DNA of 12,383 nucleotides from Coriobacteriaceae bacterium (GTDB lineage Bacteria > Actinomycetota > Coriobacteriia > Coriobacteriales > Coriobacteriaceae): positions 80,017 through 92,399 of the forward strand of contig CABIWB010000011.1 in NCBI GenBank assembly GCA_902362275.1, given 5' to 3'. A program made the translations under genes and the position numbers. The notes beneath the pieces are model-generated. The model saw only the letters and a list, made by a program, of their open reading frames with translations, did not search any database and was not told the DNA's origin. Positions 1-6,810 of this stretch are shown in pieces (position 1 is the stretch's first letter; each line of letters begins with the position of its first letter).

Positions 1-105
1 CGAGAGATTGATGTCGTTGAGGACGTGTAGATCGCCGTAGTGCTTATCGACGTGTCTGAGCTCGATCAGCGGCTGATTGCCGGTGGAAGAGGTGCTCTGT
101 GCCAT
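1..105 (-). CDS. gluA: Amino acid ABC transporter ATP-binding protein, N-terminal fragment
   Basis: Only the first 35 codons lie in the window; the gene runs off the left edge. The product starts MAQSTSSTGNQPLIELRHVD and continues KHYGDLHVLNDINLS, the usual opening beta-strands of an ABC ATPase just before the Walker A loop (typically '...VDKHYGDLHVLNDI-L-V--GE'). The conserved Tyr of the A-loop is visible (KHYG). It would energise import by the two permeases encoded just upstream in the operon. The ATG at 103-105 is preceded by AAGGAG (115-120) with 9 nt spacing, and lies 36 nt after the stop of the upstream permease gene, so it is the fourth gene of the same transcript. The Walker, signature and D-loop motifs are outside the window, so the ATPase call rests on the N-terminus plus context. 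Substrate (glutamate/polar amino acid) is inferred from the partners. Confidence 0.85.
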   Translation of the reverse strand, partial: MAQSTSSTGNQPLIELRHVDKHYGDLHVLNDINLS

Positions 106-141
106 GGTGCTCGGCTCCTTATGACTCGAAATGGTAAAGCG

Positions 142-975
142 TTAGCGGATGATGGTCGCGCCGGTCTTGTGCGAAACATAGACAGCGGCCTTGTTGATCG
201 CGACGTTGATGAGGATGTAGATGACCGCGATAACCAGGTAGACCGACACGAGGGCGTCGTAGTTGGTAATGAGCACGCGGGCGTTTTGCATGAGGTCGGG
301 GTAGCTCACCACATAGGCGACGGTGGTGTCTTTGACTACGACCACAAGCTGCGAAATCAACGACGGAATGATAAACCGAATAGCCTGCGGCAACACGATT
401 TTAAAGGTGATTTTAGCTTTGGAGAGACCGAGCGCCTGGGCGGCTTCGACCTGGCCGCGCGGCACGGCGTTGACGCCGGCACGGAAGATCTCGGCAAGTA
501 CGCCAGCTGCGGCGAGCGCGACGGGAAGCGTGAGCATCCAAAACGATGGTAGCGCGATCTTGTATTGGGGCAGCACCAAAAAGAAGAAGTAGATGAACAG
601 CAGACTCGGCACACCGCGGAAGAAATCGGTGAGCGCGCGGCAGACCAGCTGTAGCGGCTTGATGCCGCTGGTGCGGCCGAGCATAAGGGCTAAGCCCAGT
701 ACCAGCGCAATGACGCCGGCAGTGAGTGCGACTTTAACGGTGCCCTCAAAGCCGGCAAGCAGGAACTTCCAGGTGGTGAGATGCGTAAAGAAATACCAAT
801 AGTGGACTGAAAGCTGGCCGGTCACATAAAAGCGCTGCAGTACCAGGACGGCGAGCGCGGCGACGGCAACAAGCGAGATGGCGGTGCCGATGCGAATCTT
901 GGCGCGCATCTTGGGGCCGGGAGCCTCGTAGAGCGCATCGCGCATGGTGAGCGCGGAGGTGGAATGCTTGCTCAT
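142..975 (-). CDS. gluD: Amino acid ABC transporter permease (GluD-like)
   Basis: 277 aa inner-membrane permease of the His/Glu/Gln family. An N-terminal cytoplasmic tail contains LYEAPGPK (residues 16-22), a sequence I associate with actinobacterial GluD permeases. Hydrophobic segments lie near residues 30-47, 73-100, 123-137, 147-162, 200-215 and 243-262. The permease coupling loop (EAA motif) starts at residue 178 (EAAQALGLSKAKI) with the following VLPQAI, the site that docks onto the ATPase. The start ATG (973-975) overlaps the stop of the upstream permease gene in an ATGA arrangement (972-975), so translation is probably coupled. It should form a heterodimer with the 972-1631 product, served by the lipoprotein 1770-2762 and the ATPase at 1-105. 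Substrate is probably glutamate or another polar amino acid; related systems for Gln, Asp or Cys cannot be excluded. Confidence 0.93.
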   Translation of the reverse strand: MSKHSTSALTMRDALYEAPGPKMRAKIRIGTAISLVAVAALAVLVLQRFYVTGQLSVHYWYFFTHLTTWKFLLAGFEGTVKVALTAGVIALVLGLALMLGRTSGIKPLQLVCRALTDFFRGVPSLLFIYFFFLVLPQYKIALPSFWMLTLPVALAAAGVLAEIFRAGVNAVPRGQVEAAQALGLSKAKITFKIVLPQAIRFIIPSLISQLVVVVKDTTVAYVVSYPDLMQNARVLITNYDALVSVYLVIAVIYILINVAINKAAVYVSHKTGATIIR

Positions 976-1631
976 CGGAGGATCCTCACCTTCTTATCGA
1001 TGTAGTTGCCAATGTGGCTCACCACAAAGGCCGTGCCCAGGTAGCCGAGCGCCGAGATAAAGAACGCGGCGACGCCGCCGAGCGAGCGCGTGTTGATGTA
1101 GCTCACCACGCCGGTGAGCTCCTGCGGTTTAAGCGGCACCTGGCTGCCGAGCGCGGTGGTGAGCATGACGGCGATAAAGAGGTTGGTCATGGGCAGCACG
1201 CTTGAGCGCAGTGCCTGCGGAATCACGATCTTGGCGAGGATGCGATTGAAGCTCATGCCGAGCGAACGTGCGGCTTCGACCTGACCGACGCCAACGGTGT
1301 TGATGCCACTCATGAAGTTCTCGGAGCCAAAGGCAGAACCCAAGAGTACTGTGGCGACGATAACGCAGGTGCGGTAGGGCAGGACGACCTTGAGCGGCGG
1401 CAGCGCATAGACGACGATAATGAGCAGTGCGATGCCGGGGATGTTACGGAAGACCTGGACATACAGGTCACCAAAGACGCGCAGCGGCTTGAGCGGCGAC
1501 ACGCGCATCACGGTGACGGCGACGGCCAACACCATGGCGATGGCAAACGACTCAAGCGTCATGCCCCAGGTTGCTAGCAGCGCGTCGATATAGTTCTGGC
1601 CATAGAGCGACCAGAGTTCGGAGAGACTCAT
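972..1631 (-). CDS. gluC: Amino acid ABC transporter permease (GluC-like)
   Basis: 219 aa membrane protein, the usual length for GluC/HisM-type permeases. The N-terminus (MSLSELWSLYGQNYIDALLATWGM) resembles the start of this family, followed by transmembrane stretches around residues 27-42, 62-78, 86-103, 144-163 and 187-206. The EAA coupling loop is at 119-141 (EAARSLGMSFNRI ... VIPQAL). Start ATG at 1629-1631 has GGGAGGT at 1636-1642 with a 4-nt spacer. It is the first permease gene after the binding protein and overlaps the second by 4 nt. The 138-nt gap upstream contains a hairpin (1656-1681) that probably lowers permease expression relative to the binding protein. The assignment to the polar amino acid uptake family is secure; glutamate as substrate is inferred. 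Confidence 0.93.
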   Translation of the reverse strand: MSLSELWSLYGQNYIDALLATWGMTLESFAIAMVLAVAVTVMRVSPLKPLRVFGDLYVQVFRNIPGIALLIIVVYALPPLKVVLPYRTCVIVATVLLGSAFGSENFMSGINTVGVGQVEAARSLGMSFNRILAKIVIPQALRSSVLPMTNLFIAVMLTTALGSQVPLKPQELTGVVSYINTRSLGGVAAFFISALGYLGTAFVVSHIGNYIDKKVRILR

Positions 1632-1655
1632 GCGGACCTCCCGCCGATAAGGAAA

Positions 1656-1681
1656 GGGGCTCCCGTGTGTACGGAAGCCCC
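1656..1681 (-). terminator. Intra-operon hairpin / partial terminator
   Basis: Inverted repeat GGGGCT-c-CCGT / ACGG-a-AGCCCC around a GTGT loop: ten pairs with one mismatch. On the minus strand it is followed by TTTCCTT, a weak U-tract. It lies between the binding-protein gene (stop at 1770) and the first permease (start 1631). Such hairpins commonly attenuate read-through or protect the upstream message, giving excess binding protein over membrane complex. That function is inferred. Confidence 0.6.
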
Positions 1682-1769
1682 GACAACTCAGTGAGGAAAC
1701 AGTTTAGCGCAATAAAGCGCATCGTGCGTTTCCGTATGGTTTCGTTGCGGCCGTTACTAGACTCGCTGC

Positions 1770-2762
1770 CTAGGCGCCGATCTCGGGCAGCTCGGGAACA
1801 TTGGTGTCGCCCGTACGGTCGCCGATGCAGATCTGCCACAGCTCGGTCCAGGTGCCATCGTCCTCGATCTTCTTAAGGAAGTCGTTGACAAAGGCGACGC
1901 CGTCGGAATCGAGCGGCAGGCCGATACCATAGGGCTCCTTGCTGCCGAAGGGCTTGCCGGCAATCTTGTACTTACCGGGCTCGCGGACCAGGGCGCTCTG
2001 CTGCATATTGTTATCGATGACGTAGGCGTCAACGCGACCCTGCTGGAGTGCCTGGCGGGCCTCCTCGTCGGTCTTGAACTCCTGCTGGCTGGCCTTGGGT
2101 GCGAGCTCCTCCAGGATGGCAGGGCCGTTGGAGCCGGACTGGACGGCGACGTTCTTGTCGGCCAGGTCGTCGACGCTCTTGATGTCGTCGTTATCGGCGA
2201 GTACCAGGATGGCCTGCTGGGTGTAGTAGTAGGGGCCGGCAAAGGAGACGAGCTTCTTGCGCTCGTCAGTGATGGTGTAGGTGGCAAAGACGGCGTCGAC
2301 CTGGCCGTTCTGCAGGACGGACTCGCGCGTGTCCGAGGTCACCTGGGTGATCTCGACCTTGTTTTCGCCCAGAATGTAGTTGGACAGGAGCTGCGCGATA
2401 CCGGCGTCGAAGCCGCGGGTCTGGCCGTCTTTCTCGTTGAGGAGGGAGAAGAGTGTGGAAGTCTGAACGCCACCGATCTTAAAGACGCCGGCGTCCTTGA
2501 CGGCCGTGGCCCAGGTGCTGGCGGCGATAGCGTCGTCATCGGCCTTGGGGCCGTTGTCGACGAGCTTGTCGAATGCCTTGGCGTCGAGCGTGGTGGAAGC
2601 CTCGGTATCTTCGGAGCTCTTGGAAGAGGCAGCGGAGCCCTTTTCAGCCTCGGCGCAGGTGTCGGAGCAGCCGGCAAGACCAAGGCCGGCGACGGTTGCG
2701 AAGGTGGCGGCAACGAAGCCGCGGCGGTCGAGAACGACCTGCTGGGAGAGGTTCTTGCTCAT
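1770..2762 (-). CDS. gluB: Glutamate/polar amino acid ABC transporter substrate-binding lipoprotein
   Basis: 330 aa extracellular solute-binding protein of family 3. The signal peptide carries a twin arginine (residues 13-14, LDRRGFVAATF), a hydrophobic core and a lipobox LAGC with acylated Cys32, so the mature protein should be a surface lipoprotein, possibly Tat-exported. A Ser/Glu/Thr-rich linker (about 33-60) precedes the binding domain. Family-typical stretches include the IAQLLSNYILG region and VDAVFATYTITDERKKLVSF followed by AGPYYYTQQA, closely like GluB/GlnH. The last segment (PYGIGLPLDSDGVAFVNDFLKKI) is the normal C-terminal hinge/helix. The start ATG 2760-2762 follows AGAAAGGT (2771-2778) at 8 nt. 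First gene of the operon, behind the promoter at 2806-2835. It captures substrate for the two permeases. Exact ligand is not provable from sequence; glutamate/glutamine/aspartate is the likely range. Confidence 0.93.
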   Translation of the reverse strand: MSKNLSQQVVLDRRGFVAATFATVAGLGLAGCSDTCAEAEKGSAASSKSSEDTEASTTLDAKAFDKLVDNGPKADDDAIAASTWATAVKDAGVFKIGGVQTSTLFSLLNEKDGQTRGFDAGIAQLLSNYILGENKVEITQVTSDTRESVLQNGQVDAVFATYTITDERKKLVSFAGPYYYTQQAILVLADNDDIKSVDDLADKNVAVQSGSNGPAILEELAPKASQQEFKTDEEARQALQQGRVDAYVIDNNMQQSALVREPGKYKIAGKPFGSKEPYGIGLPLDSDGVAFVNDFLKKIEDDGTWTELWQICIGDRTGDTNVPELPEIGA

Positions 2763-2805
2763 AGTAGAACACCTTTCTCAATAAAATCCCTAGCGGTTGA
2801 GTAGA

Positions 2806-2835
2806 GTTATACCCTATCGCGCTCAGATGGGTCAA
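2806..2835 (-). promoter_or_regulatory. Sigma-70 promoter of the amino acid transporter operon
   Basis: On the minus strand, -35 TTGACC (2830-2835, 5/6 to consensus) and -10 TATAAC (2806-2811, 5/6) are separated by 18 nt. Predicted transcription start is near 2799, giving a leader of roughly 36 nt before the lipoprotein ATG. The sequence just upstream (2836-2880) is AT-rich and could act as an UP element. Confidence 0.75.
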
Positions 2836-2882
2836 CACGAAATAACTCAGAAACATACTTACTTTATGGGTTATTGTACCTA

Positions 2883-2908
2883 CCAAAAAGGGACAGGCAC
2901 CTTTGTGG
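2883..2908. repeat. Dispersed hairpin of the AAAGGGACAGGC-CCTTTG type
   Basis: Arms CCAAAAAGG (2883-2891) and CCTTTGTGG (2900-2908) pair with one mismatch around GACAGGCA. The core resembles the perfect hairpin at 11910-11938 after the HAD gene. I recall this core as a very common intergenic element in Collinsella and some Clostridia. Here it sits about 50 nt upstream of the -35 of the transporter promoter. It is not followed by a U-tract, so terminator function is doubtful at this copy. Confidence 0.5.
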
Positions 2909-2946
2909 TGGTTCTGACCGATGCAGCGGCATGCCTTGCTGTTTTG

Positions 2947-3162
2947 TCTCGATCTGTAACATCTGCAGCCATTTTTGCCGAGTGACTGTTACAGATCGAG
3001 ATTTTCTCTTCAGGGGGATTTGAATGCCTCGGTCTGTAACATCTGGACGGCCAAAAGGTTTCTAACTGTTATAGATTGAGACAAACGTCGGGGACTAAGA
3101 CGTTTTGTCTAGATCTGTAACAGTTAGACGGGAATTCGGTCCATAAATGTTACAGATTGAGA
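2947..3162. repeat. Six-copy alternating-orientation 15-nt repeat array, 40-nt pitch
   Basis: Copies of TCTCGATCTGTAACA occur at 2947-2961 (+), 2987-3001 (-), 3027-3041 (+), 3067-3081 (-), 3108-3122 (+) and 3148-3162 (-). Copies 1 and 2 are identical; the others keep 13 to 14 of 15 bases. The five intervening spacers are 25, 25, 25, 26 and 25 nt and differ in sequence. Neighbouring copies therefore form three hairpins in the order L-R, L-R, L-R; copies 4 and 5 can also pair with each other with a longer arm including acaaacgtc/gacgttttgt. The array lies between the terminator of the DXS-like gene and the transporter promoter, in a 457-nt stretch without a gene. Function is unknown; an operator array, a dispersed BIME-like repeat or a structured RNA are all possible. 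Confidence 0.85.
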
Positions 3163-3180
3163 TAATCGCGCCGCGAAAAT

Positions 3181-3220
3181 AAAAACCTCCGCAGGGGGTG
3201 CTTCCCTTGCGGAGGTTTTT
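3181..3220 (-). terminator. Rho-independent terminator of the DXS-like gene
   Basis: Perfect 13-bp stem AAAAACCTCCGCA (3181-3193) / TGCGGAGGTTTTT (3208-3220) with a 14-nt loop. On the minus strand it is followed by a further TTTT-containing tract, and it begins directly at the TAA stop codon (3220-3222). The symmetric A and T runs would also let it work in the opposite direction. Confidence 0.9.
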
Positions 3221-5001
3221 TACTCGTTCAGTAGCCTTACGGCTTCGGCGGCCATGTTCTCGACCGTCATGCCGTTCTGAGCGAGCAGCTCGTTGGGGTC
3301 GTAACGGTCGGGGAAGCCCTTGGCGATGCCGAAGGTGCGCGTGCGAAACGGCGTGCATGCCAGATAGCACGCGACGCGCTCGCCCCAGCCGCCGTCCAAG
3401 ATGCCGTCCTCGAGGGTGATGACAACGCGATGCTCGGCGGCAAGGCTGTCGAGGAACTCGCGGTCAAGCTCGGTTGCAAAGCGAGGGTTGACGAGCGTGG
3501 CCTCGATGCCGTACTCGGCAGCCAAGCGATTTGCCACGCGCTCGCCCAGCTCAAAGAAGTCGCCAAGTGCGAGTACTGCTACGTCGCGACCCTGGCGCAC
3601 CACGTTGTAGCGAACGGCGCTGTAGTCGGTGTCCTCGGCAGGCGCCAGATCGGGGCGGCTTACCAGGCCAATGCCCGGTACACGGATCGCTACGGGATGC
3701 TCGCGGTGGTCGAGCGACCAGCTCAGCATGGACAGATATTCCTCCATGCAGGCCGGCGCCAAGTAGTGCATGTTGGGAAGACCGCCCAGCATGGAAATAT
3801 CAAAGAACGAAAGGTGCGTCTCGGACGTGGTGCCAAAGATTGACGCGCCAAATACCAGGATGGTTGCGGGGGCGTCGTTGAGGCACAGGTCGTGCCACAG
3901 TTCGTCGTAGGCGCGCTGCAAAAACGTGCCGTACACACCAAAGACTGGCTTGGCGCCCGAGCGCGCAAGCGCGGTGGCAAAGGTCACGGCGTGCTCCTCG
4001 GCAATGCCCACATCGACGAACTGTTTGCCGGCGACAGCGCGAAGCTCAGGTGTAAAGCCCATGATATAGGGCGTGGCAGCCGTGATAGCGACAACCTGCG
4101 AATCGTGCTCGATGGCGGCGCTGAGCGCCTCGCCCGTAATGTCGGCATAGGTGCGCGGCGCAGGCTCGCTCGGATGGCCCGGGCAGAGCTTGCGCCAAGT
4201 CGCCATGTCAAACGGACCCACGTGGTGCCAGCGCTCGGGGTCGCTCTGGGCCGGCTCAAAGCCCTTGCCCTTGGCGGTGGAGACGTGCAGCACGATGGGA
4301 TGATCGATATTGCGCAGTTCCTGCAGCGCGTTGACCAGGGCCAACACATCGTTACCGGCGTCCAGATAGCGGTAGTCGAGCCCCATCGCGCGGAAAACGT
4401 TGCGCTCACAGGTGCCGTTGCTGGCGCGCAGCTCGGCCAGATTGCGATACAGGCCGCCATGGTTCTCGGCAATGGACTGGTCGTTATCGTTGACGATGAT
4501 GATCAGGTTGCTGTCGAGCTCGGCGGCATTGTTAAAGCCCTCAAACGCCAGGCCGCCCGAAAGCGAACCGTCGCCAATGATGGTGATGACGTTGTACGCA
4601 TCGCCCGCCAGGTCACGAGCGTGCGCCAAGCCGCAGCCCAGGCTCACCGACGTGGAGGTGTGGCCCATGGCGAACAGGTCGTGTTCGGACTCGTCGGGAT
4701 TGGCAAAGCCAGAGACCTCGCCGTAGCGTGCCGGGTCGATATAAGTGTACGCGCGCCCAGTCAGCGCCTTGTGGGCATAGGTCTGGTGTGACACGTCAAA
4801 GACAATTTTGTCGGTGGGGGAGTTAAACACGCGATGGAGCGCGACCGTAAGCTCAACGACGCCCAGGTTGGGGGCAACGTGCCCGCCGACGGCGGCGGAG
4901 CTTTCGAGGATGGCGTGGCGGATCTCGCCGCAGAGCAGCGGAAGCTCGGCGCGATCGAGAGCCTTGACGTCCTCGGGCGTTGTCGTTTGCGTAAGCAGCA
5001 T
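3220..5001 (-). CDS. dxs: 1-deoxy-D-xylulose-5-phosphate synthase-like ThDP enzyme (short subfamily)
   Basis: 593 aa, shorter than typical DXS (about 620-640). The DXS family joins pyruvate to an acceptor aldehyde using thiamine diphosphate; the classical product feeds isoprenoid and thiamine/pyridoxal synthesis. Visible: substrate histidine region GGHVAPNLG (H41), DVSHQTYAHK, the ThDP/Mg motif GDGSLSGG (143-150) with NDN (171-173), and the pyrimidine domain with the catalytic glutamate in GIAEEHAVTF (E335), then YGTFLQRAYD (Y357, R363). Aligned without gaps to E. coli DXS from memory (offset 35), H431 is kept as H396, but R420 is G385, D427 is T392 and R478 is G443. The first and last bind the GAP phosphate in classical DXS. 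Start ATG 4999-5001 has GGAGTAA at 5011-5017, 9 nt away. It is a single gene ending in a strong terminator. Classical DXS activity is therefore uncertain; a DXS-like enzyme with another acceptor is a real alternative. Confidence 0.85.
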   Translation of the reverse strand: MLLTQTTTPEDVKALDRAELPLLCGEIRHAILESSAAVGGHVAPNLGVVELTVALHRVFNSPTDKIVFDVSHQTYAHKALTGRAYTYIDPARYGEVSGFANPDESEHDLFAMGHTSTSVSLGCGLAHARDLAGDAYNVITIIGDGSLSGGLAFEGFNNAAELDSNLIIIVNDNDQSIAENHGGLYRNLAELRASNGTCERNVFRAMGLDYRYLDAGNDVLALVNALQELRNIDHPIVLHVSTAKGKGFEPAQSDPERWHHVGPFDMATWRKLCPGHPSEPAPRTYADITGEALSAAIEHDSQVVAITAATPYIMGFTPELRAVAGKQFVDVGIAEEHAVTFATALARSGAKPVFGVYGTFLQRAYDELWHDLCLNDAPATILVFGASIFGTTSETHLSFFDISMLGGLPNMHYLAPACMEEYLSMLSWSLDHREHPVAIRVPGIGLVSRPDLAPAEDTDYSAVRYNVVRQGRDVAVLALGDFFELGERVANRLAAEYGIEATLVNPRFATELDREFLDSLAAEHRVVITLEDGILDGGWGERVACYLACTPFRTRTFGIAKGFPDRYDPNELLAQNGMTVENMAAEAVRLLNE

Positions 5002-5128
5002 CGTTGTGGGTTACTCCATGCGAATCGTGCGCCGGCACTCCCTCGGCCGGCACAATTGCACAAGACAGTCTCGCACATTTTGGCGTTTGATATGTGACGG
5101 CGGCGCGGTAATTCGCCAACTGGTGGGG

Positions 5129-5140
5129 CAAAACGTTTTG
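5129..5140. promoter_or_regulatory. 12-bp perfect palindrome in the divergent intergenic region
   Basis: CAAAACGTTTTG is a perfect palindrome in the 228-nt space between the divergent DXS-like and HD-domain genes. It could be an operator for a dimeric regulator acting on either gene. No convincing -10/-35 pair was found for either gene in this space, so its role is a guess. Confidence 0.3.
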
Positions 5141-5229
5141 TCCGATGCCATACTGGTAGATTCGATGATGATTTTATTCATTGCGTGCAGGCCGCGGCTT
5201 GCCGCCGAGCGCCGCCGGAAGGAGGCCGC

Positions 5230-5787
5230 ATGTCCGATACCGTTCGTGCCGAGAAAATCGCGCGCGAGGTCGACGATGCCGCCCGTCAGCTTGCCCAGGC
5301 GGGCCGCTTGGACCTGATGCATGAGTTTATCCAACATGGCGATCTGACGGTTTATGCACATGCGACCTCGGTGGCGCGGGCAAGTCTGTCCTTTGCCGAG
5401 CGCCTGAGCCGCGTCGGTATCTCCGTCGACCGCTTATCGCTGCTGCGCGGGGCCCTGCTGCACGATTACTTTCTCTATGACTGGCACGATCCCGACCCAA
5501 GCCATCGGCTGCATGGCTTTCGCCACCCGTTTTTTGCCTTGGCGCGTGCGGAGGAAGATTTTGAGCTGACGCCGCGCGAGCGGAATATTATCGTACGGCA
5601 TATGTTTCCGCTGGTACCGGTGCCGCCGACGTGTCGTGAGGCATGGATTGTGTGCCTGGCGGATAAATGGTGCGCGCTGCGCGAGACGATTGCCGTCCGT
5701 CTGCCGCGCAAAGGCGGCGCGAACGATTTGAACGAGGGCTCGAGTGACGGCTCGAGCAAAGAATCGAACGAAAAGAGGAGTGGGTAG
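5230..5787 (+). CDS. HD-domain phosphohydrolase-like protein
   Basis: 185 aa, predicted soluble. The start is set at ATG 5230 because AAGGAGG (5219-5225) precedes it by 4 nt; the frame is open back to 5185 but there is no ribosome site there. HD-superfamily metal residues are visible in order: YAHATSVA (H44), LLHDYFLYDW (H78-D79), H95/H99, RHMFP (H124) and LADKW (D145). This matches the H...HD...H...H...D pattern of the metal-dependent phosphohydrolase fold, which in known members hydrolyses nucleotides or phosphate esters. Substrate here is unknown. The last 25 residues (GGANDLNEGSSDGSS...) are a low-complexity hydrophilic tail coded by a locally repeated stretch with two copies of GGCTCGAG (5737-5744, 5749-5756). 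Its stop is 3 nt before the GTG of the next gene, so the two are surely co-transcribed and probably co-translated. Confidence 0.82.
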   Translation: MSDTVRAEKIAREVDDAARQLAQAGRLDLMHEFIQHGDLTVYAHATSVARASLSFAERLSRVGISVDRLSLLRGALLHDYFLYDWHDPDPSHRLHGFRHPFFALARAEEDFELTPRERNIIVRHMFPLVPVPPTCREAWIVCLADKWCALRETIAVRLPRKGGANDLNEGSSDGSSKESNEKRSG

Positions 5788-5790
5788 ACG

Positions 5791-6810
5791 GTGGGAACCG
5801 CGATTGATATGGCTTTTGGCGGCGCGACGCTTGCCGCCTGCCCGCTCTCGGCACTGGTGCTCTCGTTTGCCTTTTACGGGTTTTGCGGTTGGGCATGGGA
5901 ATCGACGGTCTGCGCCATGCTCAATCACGGACGATTTGCCAACAGTGGCTTTTTGCTGGGGCCGTGTTGTCCTATCTATGGTGTGGGCGGTATTGCCTGC
6001 TGGCTTTTGCTGCGCGGGATTCCGGATGCGTCGAGCCAGTTTGTCGCTGCAGCGCTCGTATGCAGCGTGATTGAGTACAGCGTAGGCGTGCTGTTGGAAA
6101 AAACAACGGGCGCTCGCTTTTGGGATTACTCGCACCTGCCGTTTAACTTGCACGGACGCATCTGTCTGTACTGGGCCTGCGCGTTTGGCTTGGGTGCGTT
6201 GTGTATTTGCCGTTTAGTGGAGCCGGCATTGCTGGGGCTGCTTGGCCATCTGCCGGTGCTGATTCTGCGGTTGTCCGCCTTTATCGTCGCGGTCACGATG
6301 ATGGTCGACGCGTTGTGCTCGCTGGCGAGCTGGCGGCGTCTGTCCGATCAGCTGGAGCGCGTGCGCGCCGACCTTGCCGACCGCATCAATGAGTCGCTTG
6401 CCGACGCCTCCGACTCTGTGCTCGAACGTATTCCCGATTCGGCGATCGACTCGGTGGCGCAGACGCATATCCGCGGTCGCGCCGTTAACGCTTGGCTGGC
6501 CGAGCTGGGCGACGCGGCGCTCGATGCCCTGCGCGAGAAGGCTTCGATGCCGACGTTTATCTCGGATGGTGCTCGCGGCCTGGCGCTCGCTGCCCGCCGC
6601 GTGGCCGATGCTGCGCCGAGCGTGCCCCGTCCGTCGCTCACCCGTCTCCGTACCGGCAAGCGCATGAGCCGTCCGGTGCCGAGCGTGTCACTCAGCCGCC
6701 GCGACCTACGCTTCTTTAACGCCTTCCCGCGCTTGCGCATCAATCGCTACGAGGGCGTCATCCGGGCCACCGATCTCCGCGACCGAGCTCGCGAGCTGTT
6801 CCGGCGCTAG
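5791..6810 (+). CDS. CmpB/COG4905-type 'putative ABC transporter permease' membrane protein
   Basis: 339 aa from a GTG start at 5791 with AGAGGAG (5774-5780) upstream; an internal ATG at 5809 is less well placed. The N-terminal half is the PF06541-like domain: FYGFCGWAWESTV (28-40), NSGFLLGPCCPIYG (51-64), SVIEYSVGVLLEKTTGARFWDYS (92-114), LPFNLHGRICLYWA (116-129). Membrane segments are near 15-37, 63-76, 85-103, 124-142, 145-152 and 155-178. The family name says ABC transporter but I know of no biochemical proof, and there is no ATPase nearby. Residues 180-339 form a hydrophilic, helical Arg/Asp/Ala-rich cytoplasmic extension ending in a basic tail (SLSRRDLRFFNAFPRLRINR), which I do not recognise. 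It is translationally linked to the HD-domain gene, suggesting they act together, perhaps at the membrane. Function unknown. Confidence 0.75.
   Translation: MGTAIDMAFGGATLAACPLSALVLSFAFYGFCGWAWESTVCAMLNHGRFANSGFLLGPCCPIYGVGGIACWLLLRGIPDASSQFVAAALVCSVIEYSVGVLLEKTTGARFWDYSHLPFNLHGRICLYWACAFGLGALCICRLVEPALLGLLGHLPVLILRLSAFIVAVTMMVDALCSLASWRRLSDQLERVRADLADRINESLADASDSVLERIPDSAIDSVAQTHIRGRAVNAWLAELGDAALDALREKASMPTFISDGARGLALAARRVADAAPSVPRPSLTRLRTGKRMSRPVPSVSLSRRDLRFFNAFPRLRINRYEGVIRATDLRDRARELFRR

Noticed and set aside
2947..3162. CRISPR array
   Set aside because: Repeats alternate in orientation, are only 15 nt and vary, and there is no cas gene or leader in the window. Classical CRISPR repeats are direct and longer.
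3892..4791. Plus-strand open frame of 299 codons inside the DXS-like gene
   Set aside because: It is antisense to a clearly conserved enzyme; long antisense frames are expected in GC-rich DNA. Its translation shows no domain and there is no ribosome site.
5185..5229. Upstream start for the HD-domain gene
   Set aside because: The added residues (MQAAACRRAPPEGGR) are non-conserved in look and lack a ribosome site, while AAGGAGG precedes ATG 5230.
5434..6153. Minus-strand open frame of 239 codons across the HD/CmpB gene junction
   Set aside because: Covers parts of two convincing plus-strand genes, basic low-complexity product, no initiation signals.
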